A DNA stretch of 41,890 bases from Methanobrevibacter millerae (GTDB lineage Archaea > Methanobacteriota > Methanobacteria > Methanobacteriales > Methanobacteriaceae): positions 1 to 41,890 of the forward strand of contig NZ_FMXB01000016.1 in the NCBI RefSeq assembly GCF_900103415.1, read 5' to 3'. The first letter of the stretch is position 1. The number at the start of each line of letters is the position of its first letter. The notes below the pieces were generated by a model. It was not told the origin of the DNA. It did not search any database and saw only the letters and a program-made list of their open reading frames with translations. This document shows, one piece after another, positions 25,129 to 32,748 of the stretch. The translations under genes were made by a program, and so were the position numbers.

Positions 25129-26316
25129 ATGGATGAAATTGCAAGCATTACAGATACAAATTTAACTGAAACACAATTCTACAACAGGGCAGATGAAATT
25201 AATATGCTGTCAAGTCTATTAGGAACCACGGAATTCAATTCATCCCCCACTATACTATTGACTGGAATTAGGGGAGTAGGAAAGACAGCACTCATCAAAA
25301 AAATTAAACATAAATTTGATAAGGAATATCTGGTAGTAGATATTGATCTGTCAAGAAGTAATGCATACCAACAAAAAAAGCTAAGTCGAGGCAGCATAAT
25401 CAAAATAATCTATGATGCAATAATAAAAGCTTCGAAAGAATTCGGCTTAAGAACACTTGACAAGAAAATAGAAAAATACTTTAAAACAAATAAATTCAAG
25501 ATAGATAAGATTTTATCTTATGAACACATTCCAGTACCAGTATTTGAAAGTGAGGAGAATTATGCAAGATTAGCTGATTTTGTAATGGAATTGCCCCAAA
25601 AAATTTACGAAGACAATAGTGACAAATTAAAAGGAGTATTCATTTTCATTGATGAAATCCAATTGATTAAAGATTTAGACAATGTAGACAAATTTTTATG
25701 GTATATGCGTAGTTTCATTCAAAACCAAAAAAATGTTGCATACCTATTTTGTGGAAGTATGAGTTTGAAAGACAGTTTAATCAATGATTTAAATGGAAAG
25801 GAAGGTGCATTTGGAGGAAGAATGCTAACAATTGAAATCCATCCATTTTCAAAACAAACAACAAGGGAATACATCGAATCAATTCCAAGAAACATATTGC
25901 TGGATGATGGGGGATTTGAAAGATTTTACAAATGCACTCGAGGAATACCTTATTACATCAACATATTTGCAAAAATTCTTCCAGAAAACATAACCTTAAC
26001 AGAAAATAACATTATTGAGTTATTTAAGGATTCGATTGATTATCTTGCAGTACATTTTATATTCATGTGGTCTAAATTAACATTTCAAGAACAAAAAATA
26101 ATCATTTCTTTACTTGGAAACCCTAAAAGGAGAATTGAAATAGCAAACACTTTAGAGGTTACTAGCGGATCACTTAATAGGCCATTGAATCGCCTGCTTG
26201 ATTTTGACTTAATTGAATATGTAAATGACAAATACCAAATTACTGACCCAATACTCACCTACTGGCTTCAAAATAGTCATGAAAAGAATGGAATATATCC
26301 ATTTAGAAGTATTTAA
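25129..26316 (+). CDS. Archaeal STAND/AAA ATPase with C-terminal winged helix
   Basis: The protein has 395 residues of the archaeal ATPase_2 type. Walker A is G46-IRGVGK52-T, Walker B VFIFIDEIQ near 180-188, and sensor 1 LFCGSMS near 206-212. After the helical lid (FSKQTTREYIESIP, RGIPYYINIFAKIL) comes a winged-helix domain (about 310-375) ending in the usual ITDPILTYWL motif of this family. Such proteins are frequent in archaeal genomes, often next to mobile or defence genes; their targets are mostly unknown. The start is supported by GAGGGTTAA 5-6 nt upstream. The twin dyads upstream suggest binding by this protein itself or another regulator. There is no partner gene on the same strand. 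Confidence 0.85.
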   Translation: MDEIASITDTNLTETQFYNRADEINMLSSLLGTTEFNSSPTILLTGIRGVGKTALIKKIKHKFDKEYLVVDIDLSRSNAYQQKKLSRGSIIKIIYDAIIKASKEFGLRTLDKKIEKYFKTNKFKIDKILSYEHIPVPVFESEENYARLADFVMELPQKIYEDNSDKLKGVFIFIDEIQLIKDLDNVDKFLWYMRSFIQNQKNVAYLFCGSMSLKDSLINDLNGKEGAFGGRMLTIEIHPFSKQTTREYIESIPRNILLDDGGFERFYKCTRGIPYYINIFAKILPENITLTENNIIELFKDSIDYLAVHFIFMWSKLTFQEQKIIISLLGNPKRRIEIANTLEVTSGSLNRPLNRLLDFDLIEYVNDKYQITDPILTYWLQNSHEKNGIYPFRSI

Positions 26317-26589
26317 TTAGCATTAGTTTTGGATTTGCTTTCAAAAGTTTTTTAATTATTACAAAATAAAGTATCCTAGAGTTCAGAGGTGTTAAAAGAT
26401 AAGCATGCGAACTTATCATACGTTTTATAGAAACTAAACTTTTTATTAATTAAAAAAGCGAGTGAAAATTGAGAATATAAGAACGGTTGGTCAAACAATA
26501 AATGGGTCAAATATGATTAAATATTTATACTAAAAAATGCATAATAGTTAAAGTCCAATACCTAGATTACTTTTTCAGATATTTCTTTT

Positions 26590-26673
26590 AGGCGTGTATC
26601 CGAGTGGTCAAAGGAGTAAGATTCAGGGTCTTATGCATTAGTTGCTACGTGGGTTCGAATCCCACCGCGCCTA
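26590..26673 (+). tRNA. tRNA-Leu (anticodon CAG)
   Basis: The acceptor arms AGGCGTG and CGCGCCT pair with one G-U. The anticodon stem TAAGA/TCTTA holds the loop TTCAGGG with anticodon CAG. A long class II variable arm follows, then the T-arm GTGGG-TTCGAAT-CCCAC and discriminator A. CCA is not encoded. A TATA-like TTTATAC lies near 26523. The tRNA marks one edge of a gene-poor, relic-rich stretch. Confidence 0.92.
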
Positions 26674-26780
26674 TGTTTTCTTATTTAAAGTAAATACAAT
26701 CATTAAATTAATATTTGCTTAATCATATAGTTTTTTAATTAATTAGAAGCATATAATTCCTAATTTTTAAATCAAAAAAG

Positions 26781-27063
26781 ATATATACAGATTTTTATAT
26801 GGTACATCTTAATGTACTTTTGAAGTCTTTAAAACTTCATAATTATTGCTATTGCCCAGAGGAGATTTATCCTCTCTCGGTAAATAATATAATAGTGCAT
26901 TAGATGCTTGAATATGTTATTATACTTTTAACTAATGCAATAAGATTATTGAATGGTTTTTAGTTAACCACCTATTTTACATATACTAAAATATTTCCCT
27001 AAATGAAGAGTTTAAGGGAGATTCATTCTCTCTTAATCCACAATACATGTTTATTTATTTTTT
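26781..27063 (+). ncRNA. Candidate structured RNA of unknown class
   Basis: This is an open region of about 280 bp without a reading frame but with a TATA-like element (ATATATAC, 26781-26788) and a series of hairpins. These are GTACAT-CTTA-ATGTAC (26802-26817), TGAAGT-N7-ACTTCA (26821-26839), AGAGGA-N6-TCCTCT (26858-26875) and a long-range pair GCATTAG/CTAATGC (26897-26903 with 26932-26938). The last is TTAAGGGAGA with TCTCTCTTAA (about 27011-27036, one G-U). GCAT at 26897 can also pair with ATGC at 26904, giving two exclusive folds. A T-rich end follows at 27050-27063. No known RNA family is recognised. Confidence 0.4.
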
Positions 27064-28080
27064 ACCTTCCAACCGTTTAATGGATTTAATTAGATTATCA
27101 AAATCAGATTCATAATTTCTATCTTGTGTTACTCTAAATTCTTTATATTCATTATTGCATGAGTTTTAGCTTCAATAGATGAAACTTTACCCTTTCCTTC
27201 CAATAAAGGCAATTGGCTTAATTCAAGATATCCGTTAAGTAATGATTTCCGGTCTTTCATGAATCTTGGTTTTTGAGAATTTGCTCTTGTTTCTGCCAAT
27301 GTTAAAAAACCATCAACCAGCGTATTCAATGAATCCAATTCCATCTCGTTTAAATAGTTTTTTGAAATTACCACATCTGCTTGTAAAATTTTTCCATGAG
27401 GTGCATCCCATGTTGTCAATCCCATGTTAAGTTTATTTTTGTCCTGCGAGATTTTATGATTTCAGCGGCAGTTTGACCGGTTATAGCGAACAGTAACATG
27501 TTCTGTACTGCGGCAAAGAAATCTTTTGTTTCATCGGCATCCCCATTGTAATCGGCACTTGTTGCATATAAATCTGTAATTTTTTGATTAATCTTCTCTC
27601 TGAAGCACGTATTTCTCGAATTCTGGAAAGCAAATGGTCAAAGTAATCTTTTCCAAATCTGCTGCCTTTTTTCAATAATTCGTCATCCAATGCAAAACCT
27701 TTTACAATATATTCTCTAAGCACACTTGTCGCCCATTTACGAAAGTGTGTTGCCTGTTTACTGTTTACGCGATAACCAACTGAGATTATGGCATCCAGAT
27801 TGTATAATATTGGTTGTGTTTTCGCATCAGGGCTAATAATAACGATTCCACCATTAGTGGAATCGTTCGGATTGAAGGTAACTTCTGATTTTACCAATTC
27901 TCCAGACTCAAAAATATTAGTTAAATGTTTACTTATGGTTTTGATATTTTTACCGAATAATTCAGCCATGGTTTTTTGTGTAGTCCACATAATGTCATTT
28001 TCCAAATCAATAATTACATTTATGGCTACTGCTCCGTCTTCACTGACATATAATAATGTTTTTACAACATCATTATTCAT
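27055..28080 (-). pseudogene. RhuM-family protein, three frameshifts
   Basis: ATG 28080 follows GGGAG with 7-nt spacing. The N-terminal part is intact: TTQKTMAELFGKNIKTISKHL (DNA-binding-like), YNLDAIISVGYRVNSKQATHFRKWATSVLREY and the coiled RIREIRASERR, all typical of RhuM (Fic-associated/virulence RhuM) proteins. The frame is lost near 27588, near 27445 and near 27155. One restored base at each site recovers the family sequence: QKITDLYATSADYNGDA..., then DKNKLNMGLTTWDAPHG..., then NEYKEFRVTQDRNYESDF, to a stop at 27055. All three lesions look like single-base losses. The role of intact RhuM proteins is not firmly known; they often sit in mobile or defence islands. This gene is most likely dead. 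Confidence 0.85.
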
Positions 28081-28269
28081 ATTCAAGCTCCCGCATATCT
28101 AAAATTGCTATAATAATAAGTAGATTTATAATGTATATAAAAGATTAGAGAGAGCATTTGCAAAGTAATATTTTGCATATCTTAAGCCAGTTCACTACAA
28201 TTTCATTCTATTTAAAGAAACATGTATCGATATCACTAAAACCTGAAATCCTTGAAAAATTTCAACAAA

Positions 28270-28385
28270 GTAACTGACTGCCATTCACCAGATCATTAAA
28301 GGCATGATACTTCTTGCGACACCGCCGGCAAAGCGCAATTCCATTTTCCAAATCCAGACGAATAGATATAAATGAAACGGATTAG
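28270..28385 (-). pseudogene. HNH endonuclease C-terminal relic
   Basis: On the minus strand one frame reads RLDLENGIALCRRCRKKYHA and runs on through FNDLVNGSQLL to a stop. This is the end of an HNH endonuclease (normally NGIxLCxxCHxxFH). The His after the second Cys is replaced by Arg, no start or N-terminal half is present, and the continuation (TLLKFFKDF) lies in another frame. I infer a decayed homing-type or phage endonuclease. Confidence 0.5.
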
Positions 28386-28422
28386 TGATGAAAAATCAAT
28401 AAGTATTGCAACTATTTCACAC

Positions 28423-28458
28423 GTTTTTCATGAACATTTTTTGAAAAACATGAAAAAC
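28423..28458. repeat. Perfect 10-bp inverted repeat
   Basis: The arms GTTTTTCATG and CATGAAAAAC are separated by 16 bp. It is not attached to any gene end. Confidence 0.5.
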
Positions 28459-28918
28459 ATGAATTGAGTATACCCAATAATTCAATTTTTAGATATGATT
28501 TTGAAATATTGGCTTGGCCATTTGAGGCTTGGGGCACACATTTACAGCCGAAATTACACTTCGACAATATTTTAAAAAAACAGATATTTTTTTGACTGCA
28601 TTCTAATTAAAAGAATGGTTGATTATTTTGTGTTTTAGAATATGATTGTTGTTTTTAATTAATTGGTTTTTTGTTTAAATGAAGTATACATTTAATTTTT
28701 CATGAATTTTTTGGATGTCATGTAGGTAATGTTTTTATTTTTCAGTTTTTTTCACAACCAATTTCCGATTAGTTTTTGGAAATCACTCGCATTTATCAGC
28801 AATCAAAAATTGTGCTTCGTTTAAACGGGATCTTTCAGGATATTTGCAATCAACCTTTATTTTGCACAATAATTAACTTTTTAAACATCATAAAATAAAG
28901 AACATATAGTATATTTCA

Positions 28919-28955
28919 AAAAAAAAAGAAAAAATTATTTAGGGGAAACCCCCAT
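28919..28955 (-). terminator. GGGG/CCCC hairpin with long T-run after the AIM24 gene
   Basis: Read on the minus strand, TTATGGGGG-TTT-CCCCTAA is followed by a T-rich run of about 20 bases, roughly 15 bp past the stop. Confidence 0.6.
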
Positions 28956-28968
28956 AAACTCATTTTAA

Positions 28969-29649
28969 TTAGTCAGATCGTTCTGGTAAGAATGGAATTA
29001 TTGATTGAGCCAATTTGGATATCGGCATTGTTTGAATCCATACTTTGCCCGGTCCGGTTAATCTTGAGAAGAACAATCCTTCTCCGAATAATATATTTTT
29101 AGCTCCTTTAACTCTTTCAATGTCAAATTCAACGCTTTCTTCCATTGCAGCAATGTGACCCGGATCAACTAATATTTTTTCTCCAGGTGCCAAGTCCTTT
29201 TCAATGACCTCTCCATCAATTTCTAAAAATACCATGCCGTTTCCGGTGAATTTTTGAAGAATAAAACCTTCACCACCAAATATTCCGGTTCCAAGCTTAT
29301 TTCTAAAGTATATGTCAACCTCGACACTTTCTTCAGCTGCTAAAAAGGCATTTTTCTGACCGATAATTGTATTTGATCCATCCAGTCTTATAGGCATGAT
29401 TTTTCCTGGAGTGCATGATGAAAATCCAATTTGTTCTCCGTCAGATTCTGCAGTAAAGAAATTTAAAAATACTGTATCTCCGGCCAATGCTCTTCCAATT
29501 CCTTTCAATAAGCCACCGCCGGTATTGGTATCCATATTCATGCCTGATGTCATGAATGCCATTGCGCCAGTTTCATTTTTCATTGTTTCGCCCTTTCGTA
29601 ATGTGCAGATTACAATAGGAAAAGAACCTCCACTTATTTCATATTCCAT
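28969..29649 (-). CDS. AIM24/TIGR00266-family protein
   Basis: The protein has 226 residues, all beta, without membrane segments. It matches the AIM24 (PF01987) family. Typical runs are GGSFPIVICTLRKGET at the start, TGAMAFMTSGMNMDT, GEQIGFSSCTPGKIMPI, LAPGEKILVDPGHIAAME and the C-terminal LTGPGKVWIQTMPI. The fold resembles a double-stranded beta-helix trimer. Prokaryotic function is unknown (the yeast homologue is mitochondrial and affects inner-membrane organisation). The start is supported by AGGTGATTT upstream. It is a lone gene with its own terminator. Confidence 0.92.
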   Translation of the reverse strand: MEYEISGGSFPIVICTLRKGETMKNETGAMAFMTSGMNMDTNTGGGLLKGIGRALAGDTVFLNFFTAESDGEQIGFSSCTPGKIMPIRLDGSNTIIGQKNAFLAAEESVEVDIYFRNKLGTGIFGGEGFILQKFTGNGMVFLEIDGEVIEKDLAPGEKILVDPGHIAAMEESVEFDIERVKGAKNILFGEGLFFSRLTGPGKVWIQTMPISKLAQSIIPFLPERSD

Positions 29650-29925
29650 TTTAAATCACCTAAAATATTTCCTTATCAATGACAGTTTCATATAAACATG
29701 TTAATTGCCATCAACATTAACAACATTTTTTATTTCTATCATCAGCCATGCTGACTGCTGATACAGGAGAAATAATCTACGGGAATGTTGCAGTCCCAAT
29801 TATTAACCTTTAATCAAATATTTTTTATATTAAAGACATTAAATATTTATCTCACTTGCTTTTTAAATAATTATTTATTTTTTTTTAATTCATAATGTTA
29901 ATACTGACCTACCATAGAAAATTAA

Positions 29926-30087
29926 TTAAAGATTAATTTCACTGAAATATTCTGTTGAAACATACATCACATCAGTTAAAGGTTTTTCTTGACAATCCAA
30001 AACTGTTATATTGAATTTTAATCCGTATTTACACCTTATAACCAAATCATCCGCATTTAAAGTTGGAAAAAGTGTAATGATATTACT
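29926..30087 (-). pseudogene. Relic of an adhesin Ig-like repeat
   Basis: About 53 codons read NIITLFPTLNADDLVIRCK, then FNITVLDCQEKPLTDVM, to a stop. This matches the repeat of the large adhesins in this window (NITVLPTLEAEDLEMTYK ... FNVTVLDGQGNPLAGVS) in order and spacing. There is no start or signal peptide and the frame is closed about 40 bp upstream. It is a leftover of an adhesin-like gene. Confidence 0.6.
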
Positions 30088-30242
30088 AAACAAAAAAGCA
30101 AGAATTTTAGATTAAAAGAGAATTTTATTCACCAAATTTTTATTTGATTCATATCAAAATCTTTTAAAAAAATTCTTTAATAAATCATGCACATAAATCA
30201 TATATTTTCCACTTTTCAACTAAAATAAATCAAAATTTTATC

Positions 30243-30303
30243 AAAAGGTTTATATTTAATTAGTAATAAAAGTATTAATACTCAAAAGTTGAGTTTTATT
30301 AAT
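30243..30303 (+). promoter_or_regulatory. Promoter and leader dyad of the DUF4013 gene
   Basis: BRE-TATA AAAAGGTTTATATTT lies at 30243-30257. At the expected start there is an inverted repeat ATTAATA-CTCAA-AAG-TTGAG-(TTT)-TATTAAT (30274-30303). It could be an operator or a 5' mRNA hairpin. Confidence 0.55.
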
Positions 30304-30328
30304 ATAAATCAAAGAAAGGTGAAATTTT

Positions 30329-31045
30329 ATGAGTATAGGTGAAATTATTGGAGATGCAATAGCATATCCATTTAAAAATATTAAAGCATTAGTATTGTAT
30401 GTAATTCTAGCTATCATCGCCGCATTCATCGGTGGTGCAGCAGTACTCAGTCTTGCAGCTACATACACCTCAAAAGGTTTAGGTGCATATGCATTTGGTG
30501 GACTAAGTATTGTTGGAATCATTGTTTTTGTCCTTGTATTGTTATTGATTGACGGATACGGATTAGACATTGTAAAATATGGTATTGAAAGAAGGGCTGA
30601 CGGTCCTGGAATAGACATTGGAAGACAAATCTCAAACGCTGTTAAATTAATTGTTGTTAACATTGTTTACTACATTATTCCTGCAATTATCATTTTAGTT
30701 TTAGGTCTTTTCCTCAGAGACTGGATACTTACCATAATCAGCATAATCTTAATTATCGTATTTGCTTTAGCTAACTTTATGGCTAAATGTAGATTAGCAA
30801 AATCAGACAGTTTAGGTGACGCTTTAGCTATTGGAGAAGCTATGGGAGACATTTCCAGAGTAGGTATCGGTAAAATCATAGGTACTGTTATTGTTATTGC
30901 TATTATTTTAATAGTCGTTGCAATTATCATTGCATACTTATATAAACTGAACAGTACTATCGGCAGTGTTTTATTAGGTATTTTCTCAGTTTACTTTATA
31001 TTCTTCTACAATAGAGCTATTGGTTTATTATACTCTGACGCATAA
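30329..31045 (+). CDS. DUF4013 membrane protein
   Basis: The protein has 238 residues with about six membrane helices (roughly 18-45, 58-80, 113-135, 138-155, 186-208 and 211-230). It opens with MSIGEIIGDAIAYPFKNIKAL, the usual start of DUF4013 proteins, which are abundant in Methanobacteriales. GYGLDIVKYGIERRADGPGID between helices 2 and 3 is the conserved family loop. Function is unknown. A strong promoter and AAAGGTGA ribosome binding site suggest good expression. A T-rich tract after the stop (31060-31080) may end the transcript. Confidence 0.85.
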   Translation: MSIGEIIGDAIAYPFKNIKALVLYVILAIIAAFIGGAAVLSLAATYTSKGLGAYAFGGLSIVGIIVFVLVLLLIDGYGLDIVKYGIERRADGPGIDIGRQISNAVKLIVVNIVYYIIPAIIILVLGLFLRDWILTIISIILIIVFALANFMAKCRLAKSDSLGDALAIGEAMGDISRVGIGKIIGTVIVIAIILIVVAIIIAYLYKLNSTIGSVLLGIFSVYFIFFYNRAIGLLYSDA

Positions 31046-31159
31046 TTAAACCAATTCTTTTTTTCTTTTTTTTATTATCCACAATCCTTTTAAACAAATA
31101 ATTATTTTTCCTAAAATATTAATAATAATCAATTATATACAATTAATTGGTGAAGATTT

Positions 31160-31939
31160 GTGGAAATATGGGCTGAAACGTTGATTCAATTTGCTATTAT
31201 AATTACTGTTTTTTTAGTTTTAACCTTTTTAGGCGGATTTATACATAAAATATTAAAAAATAAATATTTTAATTCCATAAATATGAATGAATTGTTGCCT
31301 GAAGATGAAGTTCATAGTTTAAAACAGATTTTTTATTTAATTTTGATGGCCTTGTGTATTGTAGATATTTTCTATTGTTTCGTAGGTTTTGAGATGGAAT
31401 ATAACTTTTATTTCGCGATATTTGATATTGCACTTTCACTATATTTCGCAATCATGTTAGACAAGAGTTCTGCAAAAAACAAGTTCATATTGCTCATATT
31501 AATTCCATTCGAGTCCATGTCATATGTGCCATTTGATCTTGGTTTAATACTTTGTTTGGAGATAATTCACATTATAGCTTTAGCATACTTTGCAAAAGTT
31601 AATTTCGACAAATTCATGGAATACACCAATTCAAACGGTCTGGGAATAACGATAATATTATTATTTGTAATAATTTTCAGTAGTTTTTTTATAACCCAAT
31701 ATGCAGAAGGCGTCACTGCTTTAGACTCACTTCTGATGATTTCTAATGAATTTACAGGTAACGGATATGGCGTTTTCGGTCATTCCATTTCAGGCAAACT
31801 CAATAGCTTATTGTTGGTTTGGGGAGGATATGTGATTTCCGGAGTAGGTGCCGCAACATTAACAGCAACAATTTTAAATAAACGTTTCAATAAGAGATTT
31901 GCCGAATTAGAGAAATTGATTGAAGGGGATGATGAATAA
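31160..31939 (+). CDS. 6TM ion-channel-like protein with TGNGYG filter
   Basis: The protein has 259 residues. About five hydrophobic helices are followed by a short re-entrant segment, TALDSLLMISNEF, then T-G-N-G-Y-G and a last helix LLLVWGGYVISGVGAATL with glycines. This order (S5, pore helix, filter, S6) is that of tetrameric potassium-type channels, and TGNGYG resembles the TVGYG filter. No charged S4 is seen. The C-terminus is acidic (LIEGDDE). The start GTG follows GGTGA with 6-nt spacing. The next gene, a paralogue, overlaps it by one base (TAATG). The channel assignment rests on my own alignment, so treat it as a strong suggestion. Confidence 0.6.
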   Translation: MEIWAETLIQFAIIITVFLVLTFLGGFIHKILKNKYFNSINMNELLPEDEVHSLKQIFYLILMALCIVDIFYCFVGFEMEYNFYFAIFDIALSLYFAIMLDKSSAKNKFILLILIPFESMSYVPFDLGLILCLEIIHIIALAYFAKVNFDKFMEYTNSNGLGITIILLFVIIFSSFFITQYAEGVTALDSLLMISNEFTGNGYGVFGHSISGKLNSLLLVWGGYVISGVGAATLTATILNKRFNKRFAELEKLIEGDDE

Positions 31940-32739
31940 TGGACGAGGCAATATTATTCTATATTTTACAGTTTTTGGTCGCAATAGCATTTTTTGCCCT
32001 TCTTTATTATATTGCCAAACGTATTGCTAATAGCGATAAATTAATGAACGGTTTTAAAAATTCAAGGTTTTTAAATCCTTTAGAATATCTGCCATCTGAA
32101 GAAATATCCTCTTTAAAACAAGTTTTTTTCCTGATAATGATATTGATTTTTGTTGTGATAATTCTGTATCTGATATTCGATTGGAATGACGGCCTATACT
32201 TCATATCCATTTTGGATACCATTATTTCATTATATCTTGCTGTCACCATGGGCAAGGATCAACTTAAAGATAAAATATTATTATTTTTATTAATTCCGTT
32301 TGGTTCCATAAATATAATATTGTTTGGGACTACAATCGGGTGGCACGATATATTGCATATTTTTGCATACTTATATTTCATCAAAGTTTACTATCGCAAA
32401 TTCGTGCAATATACTGAAAATCACGATTTGGGAATAACGATAATACTGTTATTTTCAATAATATTGGTTAGTTTTTTATTTACTATTCTGGTTGAAGAGG
32501 TTTCCCCTATGGATTCAATCACTATAGTTTCAAATGCATTTACAAGCAACAGTTTTGAAGTTTCAGGAAAGACAATGGCTGGGAAACTTGACTCATTATT
32601 ATTGGCATGGGGAGGATTTATTTTATCCGGTGTCGGTACAGCCACTTTAGCGGTTTCAATGGTAATGAGACGTGCCGATAATCAATTTGATAGACTTGAA
32701 GATTTAATTAAAAATAAGAAAAAAGAAAAAAAGGATTAA
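31939..32739 (+). CDS. Paralogous 6TM channel-like protein with degenerate filter
   Basis: The protein has 266 residues and aligns along its whole length with the preceding one (LPxEEISSLKQVFFL, NHDLGITIILLFSIILVSF, AGKLDSLLLAWGGFILSGVGTATL). In the pore, TGNGYG is replaced by TSNSFE, so the backbone site for potassium should not form. The C-terminus is strongly basic (KNKKKEKKD), opposite in charge to that of its partner. Translation is coupled through the TAATG overlap. A regulatory subunit in a mixed tetramer is my inference; an unrelated function is possible. Confidence 0.6.
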   Translation: MDEAILFYILQFLVAIAFFALLYYIAKRIANSDKLMNGFKNSRFLNPLEYLPSEEISSLKQVFFLIMILIFVVIILYLIFDWNDGLYFISILDTIISLYLAVTMGKDQLKDKILLFLLIPFGSINIILFGTTIGWHDILHIFAYLYFIKVYYRKFVQYTENHDLGITIILLFSIILVSFLFTILVEEVSPMDSITIVSNAFTSNSFEVSGKTMAGKLDSLLLAWGGFILSGVGTATLAVSMVMRRADNQFDRLEDLIKNKKKEKKD

Positions 32740-32748
32740 TTAATCCTT
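32731..32748. terminator. 18-bp palindrome at convergent gene ends
   Basis: AAGGATTAATTAATCCTT is a perfect palindrome covering the stop codons of the channel-like gene (plus strand) and the adhesin gene (minus strand). It is flanked by an A-rich run on the left. Confidence 0.45.

Larger units (their letters stand above)
28081..28968. other. Long gene-poor stretch with relics
   Basis: This stretch of nearly 0.9 kb has no intact gene. It contains an HNH-endonuclease relic (28270-28385), a perfect 10-bp inverted repeat (28423-28458), A+T-rich spacers and the AIM24-gene terminator at the right edge. Confidence 0.6.
29650..30328. other. Intergenic region with adhesin relic and DUF4013 promoter
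   Basis: From 29650 to about 29920 I recognise no gene. An Ig-like adhesin relic lies at 29926-30087 on the minus strand. The DUF4013 promoter and a leader dyad occupy 30240-30303. Confidence 0.55.

Noticed and set aside
28412-28580. Minus-strand frame rich in Cys (KCNFGCKCVPQ...)
   Set aside because: It has no ATG or binding site, is of mixed composition and includes the inverted repeat at 28423-28458. I could not connect it to a family.
29747-29812. 22-codon frame beginning MLTADTGEIIYGN
   Set aside because: It is too short, with no binding site and no recognisable relatives.
26590-30328. CRISPR array or complete insertion sequence in the gene-poor zone
   Set aside because: There are no regularly spaced direct repeats, no transposase frame and no paired terminal repeats.
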